Shown here in pieces: positions 45,668-56,900 of a DNA stretch of 64,000 bases; within the stretch, counting starts at the first letter, position 1, and the number at the start of each line of letters is the position of its first letter. This stretch comes from Vitis vinifera. Lineage: Eukaryota; Streptophyta; Magnoliopsida; Vitales; Vitaceae. Below the pieces are notes generated by a model. The model was given only the letters and a program-made list of their open reading frames with translations, was not told the DNA's origin and made no database searches. The stretch is from assembly GCF_030704535.1 (NCBI RefSeq), contig NC_081813.1:3310001-3374000 (forward strand). The letters run 5' to 3'. The translations under genes were made by a program, and so were the position numbers.

Positions 45668-48600
45668 ATGGATGATGCCCCTGTTCCTATTGCTTGTTTT
45701 ACACAATCTGAGGTATGTTTTCTCTGGTATTTATGTTGATTAACCATGTGGGTCTTCACTGGACACCAATCTGCAAAATTTACACTCTCCCCCTCACTCT
45801 CTGTGTTGTTCTTATAGCCGATTTCTTTAATGGGTTGCTTTCTGATTTCTGCATTTTTTGTTGTTCCATGCTGCATTTAGCCTCTATTTGGCTCTCGGGA
45901 AAATTAGAGAAAATGAAAATGAAAGTGGCTCCGTTTTGCTTTTATGTTGATTAATCATGTGACTCTGTTATTGGACACCTCAATCTGAAAAATGTTTATT
46001 TTCCCTCTTATTTTATGTGGTTGTAATGGTTGTTCTTCTGGTGGTCTTTAATGGGTTGCCTTTTGTTTTGTTTTGCGGGTTTTTTCTTTTTCTTTTTTTT
46101 TTTTTTTTTGTTTTTTGGGAACACTGCATTTAGATTTTGTTTGGGTCTGGGGAAAATGAGAGGAAGATGAAACGACTCCTTTTTTTTTTATTTGTGTTGA
46201 TTAACCGTCAATCTGCAGAAACTCCACCCTGCTTCTCACCTTTTGTGTTTTTCAACAATTAAGAATTTGGACGTTCTTTAATGGGCTGCCTTCTGTTTTT
46301 TTTTTTTTTTCTTTTGCTCTCTCTCTACCTTTTAAAAAAAAATAAAAAATACTGCATTTATCTTCTGTTTGGTTCTCAGGAATATGAGAGATAATAAAAA
46401 TGAGATGGATTGCTTTTGGTATGTGTGTTGATTAACCATTTGGGTTCGTTACAGGATACTTCAATCCCAGAATTTCCACTCTGCCTCTCATTCTCTGTGT
46501 TGTTCTAATGGTTGATTGTTTGGGTGCTCTCTAATAGTTTGCTCTCTATTTTGTTTAATACTGAATTTAGTCTTGATTTGCTTCTCCTTAAAAATGAGAG
46601 AGAAGAAAAAGGAAAAGGATTTTTCTTTTTCCCTTTTTCATTTCTCCTCAGAATCCAATTCAAGCTTAATCTCAATTGTTGGATCAGTAATTTCAAATTT
46701 TTGGGTGTTTGTTGAGTATTCTCTTAGGTGTGGCTACTCAATTGGTATACAGTGGCCAATCACATTGGAATAATATCATTCCCCGAGTTTCTGGATGCCT
46801 CACAATTGGCAAAGTAATGTGCCATGCTCCTGCAACCATTGGACTCAATGCAGCACCTTGATTCTTGAATTGTGATTTGAACTCGGGTTCAACTTTAACA
46901 CTAGCTGACCCATCTAGTCAGGAACTGAGATTTGGTTTTGTTCTTAATTTCAGTTGTACATCAATTGTCGTGTTCCTGTTGCTATGATATTATTGTGTTT
47001 ATCTATGTTTCTTTGCTCATGTCAATGGCTATATCAAACTGATAATTTTGCATTCTCTTATAGATCTTGGAAATGGAGAATTTATTTGAGGAATTTGGAG
47101 AAGAAACGCTAGGCCAGGAATTCTGCCAAGATCTTGCCACCAGCTTTAGGTAAACTCCATCCTCAATTTATCTCGTTTGCCTTAAATGAACAGAACTAAT
47201 TCTCAGTACTTAAAATCTCATTCTGTCCTTTTAATAGATTAATAGGAAAGGATCGTGTCTAAATAAAACATTAACTATTCTTCTCTTCTGGCTTGCACTA
47301 CCTTCTGCAGTGCCTCACCAGGTTGTTCTGGGAATATGCCCGTAGGATGGAAAGAGGTTTTTCTTTTTCTTTTCTCATCAAAACTCTCTTCTGTTCTCTA
47401 CTTTTTTAATTCTTTCTTAACTCTTGTTTCGTTCTTGTTGTATTTTAGGTGCGAGATTGGTTCCAAACTAAGCAAAAAGAGTTGGTTGCTAGAGTCACTT
47501 CCTCACCTGTTGCTCCCAGAGGAATCGATGCTCTTCCAGAAGCACCCATGTCAAACAATGCACCTCAAAATTCTATAGTTCCAAGAGGTTCTCATCTTTA
47601 TCAGCTCACCTGGAATTGTAAAATCTAATGGATTTTCTACACTTGGTACCGATTTTTTTAACACAGTGTGAGGTCACTCTCATAAAGTTGGGTTATGTTT
47701 CACTCTAACCAACAGTTGTAACTATGCTAAAAAACCGTAACAGTATCTAAACCCCTAATCCATGTAGGTTTCGGTAATATTCGTAGCAGTAGGGATCAGT
47801 TGGAGCTGATGCTCTGTAAACCCAATAATGCCTGAAGTAGGAAAGATATTATTTATAAGCAGTACCAATCAAAAGAGACCAAAGAGCGATAATCATGGAA
47901 TAATCACCTTGACAAGAAATCATCTACATAATAAAATATTTACCACAAGCTCAGGGCTATTGCTCAGTTAGGTACAGCACCTCATTTACTCGCACCAATG
48001 TTTTCCAGGGGAGTCCTGCATTGATCTTCTTATAACCGGCATTTGCTGCTCCTGTATATCCTTTCTCCAAATCCTTGACAGTGAAAAGAAACTTCTTAGG
48101 GAGATAGAGACAAAGAGGGAAGTTTTATGGCAGTTTTGTTCAATCATCTTCCTCACTTGATGGTTCAGGGTTTTTTTATATCCTGCCTAAATGTCATTCA
48201 AAAGGGATGACACAATGGCTGGTGCAAGGCTTCCGACACAATGGATGCCTTACGTGTGTGGCATGGCACTGCCAAGTGCTGCTACGCTACTGCTTGTAGC
48301 ATAGCATAGAGATAAAGAATTTTGTGATCATTTGAGATGGCTTAGTCATAGACGATACCTATTTTCACGGATTTTTTCAGCCATATCTAGAATTTTATCT
48401 TGTGCTCATGTCATATTTTTCCCTAACCATTTGATGAAGCTTTATGATGAAACTGGATTGCTAAGCTGTGACAAGTAATCACAATGAAGAAGTACGCTTT
48501 TCACATACAATGAAAAGAACATCTGCTTGGAAATCATCTTTATTTTCTCAATATGATATAAGTTGGAAAATTGACAATATCAATTCTAATACAGGGGACA

Positions 48601-50726
48601 TGGTTGCAGCAGATCTTTCAGAGTTGACGTATGAGGCTAAATCATCAAAAGATGATGCATGGTGAGCATGCCTATAGCATTCACTTTTATGTTATTTGGG
48701 ATTGAATGTGTCTGTTCTCTATGATGTAGTGGATAAAATTTAGGACAAAAGCAGTGGCAAAATATAAATTTTTGAAGTCATTTATAGCTGCATCTCCAAC
48801 ATGTTGTGATGATTATTCCCTGCTTATAATGATCCCATTCTGAGGATAAATGCGCCTTCAGTTGCCATTTTAGACAAACTGGAACATTTCCAATTCCATG
48901 GAATATCAAATGTTCCGAAATTCATGATTTTTCCTCCAAGGAAAACATGTAAGATATATTACCGAAAATTATGCAGTTTTGGTTATTCTGACATTATTGG
49001 GGATGAGGGGTGTTCGAGTTTAAGCAAGGCTCATGTCAATCTTGAGATTTATAACCTTGGTTATGAACTTGATGATCTTCTTTTCAACAGAAATGACAAC
49101 AATGGCCAACTTTTTCTTGGCTTTCCAGGTACGACGTTGCTGCATTCCTCACCTACAGAGTTCTTAGCTCTGGTGAACTTGTAAGATCCTTCTTTTCTAG
49201 TATTATTCTCTCAGGAATCACAATAATGTTTCTGGAGCTATTTGTTTGCTTCAAAAAAACCCATATTCCTCCATGCTGATTTTCAATTTGGTATTCATTT
49301 CAATTTTCCTTGCCTTGCTTGCTTCCATATTACATCTTTAATCAAAGATCTACGTTTAGAGCCTTCTTTCCATCCTTTGATGTCATGGATGGTTTTGAAA
49401 TCCTATTAGTACTTCACTGGGTTTGAACCTGCAACCAAGTCCTGTTACATTTTACAGGAAGCTCGTGTAAGATTTTCTGGATTTGGCAATGAGGAGGACG
49501 AGTGGGTGAATGTCAAAAAGGGAATACGAAAGCGGTCGATTCCTCTAGAGCCTTCAGAGTGTTACAGGGTCAGAGTTGGAGATTTGGTGTTATGCTTCCA
49601 GGTAATCTGTCCTAGCACCATTTTTGGACATGTTCAAAGCTGTGCAACGAGAACAAAAACACAGGCAAATGTTGGTAGTGTCCTAGTTCAAATATAAAAA
49701 AAATAGGCCTTCTAACATTTTCCCATTATGGTTTAATATTTTTCTCAGGAAAGATCAGATCAAGCAGTCTACTGTGATGCCCACATTATAGAAATCCAAA
49801 GGAGGTTACATGACATTAAGGGCTGCAGGTGCATCTTCGTGGTTCGCTATGATCATGACCATGGCGAGGTAAATTTGGTTTACACTGAGCAAGTAGACCC
49901 ATTCTTTTTATTGTTTCTGCAGATATATTCAATAAGACAAAATAAACAATCAACAAAATTAGAGTTGAAAACTGTTTTTAAAAACTATTTTTTGAATTTG
50001 AAAACACGTTTGATAATTTTTTTAAAAAAAATAAAAACAGGTCTCTGAGAACTAATTCTGAAAATAGGATTTTTTATTTTTTTTTAGAATATGTTTTAAT
50101 TGTTTTTACTTATTTTTGGTGACTATTTTTAAAAATAATTATAGAAATATAGAGAATGATTAAAATCTTCGAAAATACAAAAAGCAAGATGAAAACATTC
50201 CTAGTTCCAAACAGATTTTTGTTTTAAAAAAATATTATGAATCTATTTTCAAAAACTGTTTTTCCTTAAAGCTGGTTTTTGAAAAGATGGGAACAACTAA
50301 AATACATCTGACAATTTTTTTCTATTCAAAACTATTTTTTGAGGTCTTTTTCTGAAAAGGTGATTTCTTCTATCATATTTAATAATTAAAATTTTTCATT
50401 CAATTTTTGTGGATTGTATTAAAAACTAGTTGTCTAAATATTAAAAAAAAAAATTGATTGAAAATAAAATGCTATAAATAAAAAATATTTTTATGAAATA
50501 TTTACAAACACAAAAAAACAAATTGAAAACATTCAAATTCCCCAACACACTTTTGTTTTTTTTTGTTTTAGAACATATTGGAGAACTGTTCATGAAATGC
50601 TCTCAAACAACCCCTAAGTATTTGAGAAAAGCAGTCTATCCATGTATGCTCCTTGATGTCATTTACTTTGCCCTATGCCAGGAAAAGGTTAACTTGAAGA
50701 GATTATGTTGCAGACCAACACTGTAG
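45668..50726 (+). CDS. SHH1: SAWADEE homeodomain homolog (SHH1-type), 247 aa
   Basis: Nuclear chromatin reader of RNA-directed DNA methylation; SHH1 binds H3K9-methylated, K4-unmethylated histone tails and recruits RNA polymerase IV (known for Arabidopsis). Nine exons: 45668-45712, 47064-47149, 47311-47356, 47449-47587, 48595-48661, 49129-49180, 49458-49601, 49749-49868, 50682-50726 (744 bases, open frame). Residues about 12-72 are the divergent homeodomain ([13 protein letters not shown] ... [12 protein letters not shown]). Residues about 112-247 are the SAWADEE domain ([35 protein letters not shown]). C202, H205, C219 and C221 are candidates for its zinc site. Length is close to Arabidopsis SHH1 (about 258) and shorter than SHH2. 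The start is the only ATG that puts the homeodomain in frame near the 5' end. Intron 1 carries a four-unit repeat and intron 8 fold-back elements. Confidence 0.9.
45733..46612 (+). repeat. Four degenerate tandem units (about 210-250 bases) in intron 1 of SHH1
   Basis: Units start near 45733, 45944, 46194 and 46425. Each opens with TGTTGATTAACCATGTGGGT or a variant, then a 'ggacac..caatctg' block, a pyrimidine-rich CTCTGTGTTGTTCTTATAG-like block, a TTTAATGGGTTGCCTT-like block, and a GCATTTAG ... GAAAATGAGAG end. Spacings are 211, 250 and 231 bases. The units are diverged and differ in homopolymer length. Confidence 0.85.
49950..50580. repeat. Fold-back AT-rich repeats, probably two copies, in intron 8 of SHH1
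   Basis: Intron 8 (49869-50681) is filled with the same block types as 8245-8650: GAAAACACGTTTGATAATTT, TTAGAATATGTTTTAATTGT, AATAATTATAGAAATA and GTTTTTGAAAAGATGGGAAC. The series begins again after about 50330 (GTCTTTTTCTGAAAAGG, GAAAACATTCAAATTCCCC). Confidence 0.5.
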
Positions 50727-53700
50727 ACTGCTAAGCTGGAAATGGGGGGGATGAGATATCAAAATCAAACATCTCTTTCTTTTCTGTTCCCTTTTTTTTT
50801 TCTTTTATTTCTCTGTTGTTGTAAACAATTCTACTGAAATATCAATAGAAACTTCTATTATGTAATCCACATAGAAACTACCAGGACCTGAGACACTAGG
50901 GATGGTAGTAGATACATCACCATGGCTTCCCTTCATGAATGAACATACCCTTGCCCCCTGCAAACAATCATATTTTTATCAAAGAAATAAATGAAAAAAA
51001 AAAGAGAAAAACCTCATCAAATTACAAAATATAGGCAACTTCCAAAAAATCTGGACATGTAACTCTCATCTCATTTTTCTCCAAGATTTGACATGCAAGA
51101 ATTTGATGGCAACTTGGAAATGGAATATATAGTGCTTGTACAACAATGGTCAAATTATATAACAAATTTGCTACAAAATTAAGGAACCAAATACACACTC
51201 AGCTGTAGGCGGCCCCTTAAAAAATCCAGAAGACATGATGCAGCAAAGCCAAGGCATGTGATTAAGCTGCCAAACAAGAAAAACTTCGTAAGAAACAACT
51301 TCCCTTACAACAGCAAACAAAATAATAATTTTTTTTTTTTCCTGCAGAATTCAGTTCTTTTCAGGTTGTGGCAGTTATTTGGGAACTAAGATCTGTGCCA
51401 AGAAAAGAACAAAAAATGGTCATGTTTGTTACATTAAGAAGCCACCTAAAGCTACAGAAAGCACAATAATGGACACAAAGAATATCAACAGTTTATGACC
51501 TTCCATGAATATCAGATCCCAGTAAGTGAAATGTGGAACAAACTGCAAAAAAAAAAACCTTCACGCTGAGTTATATAGTCAGTGTATGCCAATGCTCAGA
51601 GTCAGTGATCAAGAAACCCAACATACACAGATTAACTTCCAAAAATGGAAACAAGCCAAAATCTAGGTCAAAAACTTCAGCATCATGTCACTGGTTTAAA
51701 CTCATTTGCTACATTTTCCCTTTTTCATCATAGCAGTTTGATTACTTTCCAAACCTCTAACTACTAATATAAATATAACTCGCAGGTGAACATTTCACAC
51801 AAAGTATAAATTTTAATTAAAACAATTAATTAATCTTAACCCAATCAGAAGAAATGGCACATTTTCTTCTTTAGAGATTGGTTTGGTTCACTGGAGGAAC
51901 TATACCACAAAAGGGCATGCAAATAAACCGCAGAAAGGAGCATACATAGAAAAAACACATTAACAGTTGAAACTATCGCATATGAAAGTAGAAAATGGGG
52001 AAAAACCAATTGAACCTTGCCATTTAAGATTTTATGTCTTCAATGGTAACATAGAAGAAACATCAAAGCAATTAAAGTTGTTCCCTATGATGGAGAATAA
52101 GGCAAACACCACCTAAGACCTCACTATTTAAGATCTGTATAAAATACTGGCAAATATACGGGAAAACATCCAAGCAAGCCACCAAAGAAAACAAATAAAT
52201 GAAAACAAAGAAGAGAGAGGCCAAACTATGAACAACTGGTTTCTACACCAGGAATTAAAAGTGATACAACTGCAATTACAACTTATGTAAGGCAAAGAAC
52301 AAGAATGATACATAATTTTCACAGTAGAATTTATAGGCTCCAAATCATAGTTGGCAGACTCACCACAAGGAGTAATCCAGTTCCAGGTAGATCATCGTCA
52401 ATGCAAAATATATACATTCAAAACTTTAGCAACCATCTGTGAGATCCGATACCTTGTCTAAGATAATCAAACAAAAGTCAATGAGATTAGTCCACAAAAA
52501 GAATAATCATTTACACCCCAAACATATCAAAACGAATCACACAATATAATAATACCAGTGGACAAACCTACCAGTTTGATCAGAAGGGGTAAGGCAAACC
52601 TTAAGGTCTCAAAAGCATGCATTATTGTAGGTGACAACACATTTCAGAACCCATATTTCAAGAATAGTATTCCACTCAATTCATGCTCCAAACAAGCATG
52701 TTGCAGTTCAATTTTACAAATAAGCCAACAATTTTTTCAAGTGAGCAACCATCTGTGAGATCCGATACCTTGTCTAAGATAATCAAACAAAAGTCAATGA
52801 GATTAGTCCACAAAAAGAATAATCATTTACATCCCAAACATATCAAAACGAATCACACAATATAATAATACCAGTGGACAAACCTACCAGTTTGATCAGA
52901 AGGGGTATAAGGCAAACCTTAAGGCCTCGAAAGCATGCATTATTGTAGGTGACAACACATTTCAGAACCCATATTTCAAGAATAGCGTTCCATTCAATCC
53001 ATGCTCCAAACAAGCAAGTTGCAATTCAATTTTACAAATAAGCCAACAATTTTTTCAAGCACCAGAAACCCAAAATAAAATGAGCAAGGTAACAAAATTA
53101 CTCAGTTAGATTCCACCAACCAATCGTGCATCAAAGCTGTCTTGAAAGTGGTAATAGGATACAAGGCCACAACTTAATTTCACTCCTTATCATGCAAGTT
53201 GAGTGCTCATGAGTTCATTGACATGCATAGGGCATAGAGCAACAAAAGGCACTGTACTTAAGCACTAAACAATCTCTCAAAATGTGCATGCACACCAAAC
53301 GGAAAGAAAACCAAATTAAAATCATTAAATCGCTGTAAAATCAGTAAGGTAGAATACAACAACAGCCGTTGCATCTGATTGTATTAAATAACTCCAACTA
53401 AGGAACATTAAAGTTTTCAGGTATCTGATTCAAGGACATAAAAGGAAAAAAAAAAAACAAGGGTGGTAAAAGGGGGCATGAACCACACAGAGCAACATCA
53501 ATGATCCAGTTACCAGTCCAATGCCATGTCATAGTACAGACACTAGAAAAAACAAAAACATGACATGGACGATGTCCCTCAACAAGTCCTTAATGTTCAA
53601 AACTATACAAACTTAACAGAAATAAGTAAAGACAGCCACCATTCCTTTGGGCTTTGGTCCATAATGGACATTAGCAAAAGGAATTTCAACATGACTGACA

Positions 53701-53900
53701 GACACAACATGAGATCTTACTAACAGCTTCTATACTTTTGCTTACAATTAATTAAGGTTTTTTCTCATCAAAATTTCTCTTAAGCCAGCATGCCACTTCA
53801 GAAAACCGGGGTTTTAGGCTTCCCACCAGGTCCCCAAATGAGTAGAGCTGACAGCATCTTCAATGGTGTCAGGGAACACCTCAAGAAAATGTTAGGCAAC
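50727..53900. other. Convergent intergenic region between SHH1 and the MLK kinase
   Basis: No protein gene found. The composition is less AT-extreme than the 20-35 kb region, so parts may be 3' UTR of either gene. The SHH1 side ends in an ATTTCTCTGTTGTTGTAAAC stretch typical of plant 3' UTRs. The middle holds a 316-base tandem duplication (52428-53059). Confidence 0.6.
52428..53059. repeat. 316-base tandem duplication between SHH1 and the kinase gene
   Basis: Units 52428-52743 and 52744-53059 differ at only a handful of positions (for example taccagtttgatcagaag is shared exactly; one unit has a 2-base insertion near aggggtataagg). The high identity marks a recent duplication. It may lie in the kinase 3' UTR. 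Confidence 0.95.
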
Positions 53901-56900
53901 TCATGAAACTGTACGGCCATAACAAACGGACGCAATATAGAGATTTTTTGCCCATTTCTCCTGCAAAGAATCATCCAAATAATTTCAGAATTGAAGAAAG
54001 AAGAATTCAGTAACCAGACAAAATCTAGGAACTACAATATTCTTTTTATCAGAATCTGGGAACAATATATTAAAAAAAAAAAAACCACCTTAACATGTGT
54101 ACTAGGAAATGCTGAAGTTCGAAGTGTCTCCTGTGTTTCATCTACAGGTTTTCTTCTCGGAACACTAAGAACAAAAGCAGCCTGATCCCAAGTTGCTGCA
54201 GTTGCTGTAATACGGAAACCATTATCCCACCGTCGATGAATACCTTCGCTAGGGTAAAGAAAATCCAGCTCAACAACCTGAAATTAATCAACAGAATCAG
54301 TGAAGAATAAAGGCTTAGGAGCCATATAACAAATTAGGAGAACATAGTAAAATCCAGATAACCTGTTCTGAAAATCCTGCACCACGAGACATAACAACCC
54401 CCCATCTACTCCCTGAGGTGGCCATAGAGGTGACATAGAAACCCTCCCTCCATTTTTTATTTATCCACTTGAAGGGAAATGAATCACTAACTTTGTAAGA
54501 CTGTTGCAAGTATTGTGTACCTGGAGTCAATGAAATGAAGTCAAGCAAAATATAGATAAATTTTGTCATAGAAATCCATCAGCCAAATATGTTAGACTAA
54601 CCCTTAGACATTACAACTAGTGAGCTCCCATTAGTAGCTCCTGCTATTGCACTGATATAGAAGTTTTTCTCCCACTGTTCCATTATCCATTCCTATAGAC
54701 AGAACAAAAAAAGATTAATTGATCACTTGTTAAAATTAAATGTATAACAGTAAGCTGAAAGAAGTAGCCTTGTAATATGCCTCGATCATACTGATGAAAT
54801 TTAATTGCATGACACATGTAAAGATAAATATGTATGCCATGGGTTAAACAAAAGAAATGAGACGCACCTTGTGAAGAAAATAGGGTGAAAGCTCATAAAC
54901 TTGTGCAGTAAAACCAGTGCCTGCATCCATAATTAGCGCCCACAAATTTTGACAAGACGCTACACTGCTGATAAATAAGCCATCTTCATTGCCCTTGTCG
55001 ATATGTTGGGCAAGTCTCGCATCTGCCACATTATAGTGATACCTACAGCAGCATGGCAACAACAAACTTTTTATCCTTTCCACTTAATTTTCAAAAAAAA
55101 AAAAAAATTGTTTTCTTTGGAACAAGGGAAGTGAAGCTATGGAAAAAAACGCACAACAGATAAAGATACAAAACAGAACAAGGAAAGACAATAGGGGCAC
55201 AAAGCAAGAAAGCCAAAATAGTTTCACAGTCCCACAACATCCTCCAGGTATGGCATGATGAATGACCAACATTAATATACCTCTGTTTCATAGGTCGACG
55301 AGCATTGTAAACACTAATCCATTGTGTTGCAGGCATCCCCATACGGACCTTCTTCTTCGGCTGCTCATCTTCCTCTTCTTCTATAGTCAACCGGCCTCTC
55401 TTATGACCAACCTGATAGATAAGCTTCACAAGAAAAAGAGTATAAATTAGATCTCCATTCAGAAAGTCTGTTAAACAATAAACAAATAAGAACTCCAGCT
55501 CAATAATGAACCATCACACGGCCTAGAAGCAAGAGCATAGTAGTTACCTTCTGAGCACCATCTGTGTTAATTGGCCTGATATCTGGGTTTGGACCTACAA
55601 TCCCATCAAAGAGGGAAATATATTTTGCATAATTAGGTTCTTCATCAAACTTCAAATTCACCACATATTCAACAAACTGTCTGAAAGGCATTGGACAGAA
55701 GCAACACAGAGCTTCCGGAGATGTTGCCATCTTCTTCTTGCAAACAAGGAACCCCTTGTTCTCTCCCTATATATGGGATTTTAAGAACAAAAAAATCAAG
55801 TCAAAAACTTGAAAGGAAGACAAGGAACAAATTTTATCGGAACTTCAAATTGAAGAGAAGGAACAAATTTTATCGGAACTTCGAATGGAGCCAACCTGAT
55901 AACCTTGCCAAGGTAGACGACCACGGAGGAGGAAAATAAGAGTGTAAGCAAGAGATTCCAAATCATCTCTCCTACTGCCAGTTCTCCCCAAATGAGCGTG
56001 CACACTAGCATATCGCACAGTTCCCCTATAAGACCATTATTCTAATGAGTCAGAAGTAGGAGGTTTTAATATGCAAATATAATAAAGAAACAGGGTAGAA
56101 GGAAAGTACATAAATATTTATAAAACAAGAAATTGTCAATGATTGTACCTAAAAACATCTGGCCTTTGGTCATAGTCGACATGAAGACCAGTTGTGGTTT
56201 CCCGCCATCGGGTGGCTAACAGTTCAAAATAGGTACAAAATGATGAGATGCTCAATGCTGTTATAGGATAAATGTTTAAAATAACAAATACTATGAAGTG
56301 CAATACCTAGCCCAAGATCAACAAGAAATAATTTTTTCTCATCAGCCGTTCCCGGAGGACCAAGCAGGAAGTTTTCAGGCTTGACATCACCATGCACATA
56401 CCTGCCAAAAGTTGTGATCATCCAATATAAGGGCAATATATTTCAAAGATCTCAAAACACTAGATTGCATCTGAACAGAGGAAATAATGCATTTGCAGGA
56501 TAGTCAAAATCTAAGCAGCCATTTAGGTGACAGGTAGACTTACGAGCAAGTCTTATAGGATTCCTCAAATAGAAATTTATATAAACAAACCAAATTGTTC
56601 CACCAGATCTTCCAAATGATGCCTTTTTTCCAATGCCACACACAAGGAAAATGTCCTATGGAAGGGCAGCAACAGCATAGAAAAAAGAAAGATCTCATCC
56701 TCCCATTACTTCCTTTATAGGTAAAATCATAGCATCGGTATAGAAGGCAGAAGCAGTCTACAGCATGGGAAACAGAAGAAGAAAACATGGTATAGAAGAA
56801 TACAGTAATGTGAAGCAGGGAAACAACTACATAAAACCTTAGGAAAAAGCATGGAAAGTAAACTTAATGGAATATAAAAAGAAATTAAGAAAATAGAGAT

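Noticed and set aside
51183..52343. Possible separate gene between SHH1 and the kinase
   Set aside because: Composition is gene-like but no frame exceeds about 70 codons and none resembles a family. Better explained as 3' UTR or non-coding sequence.
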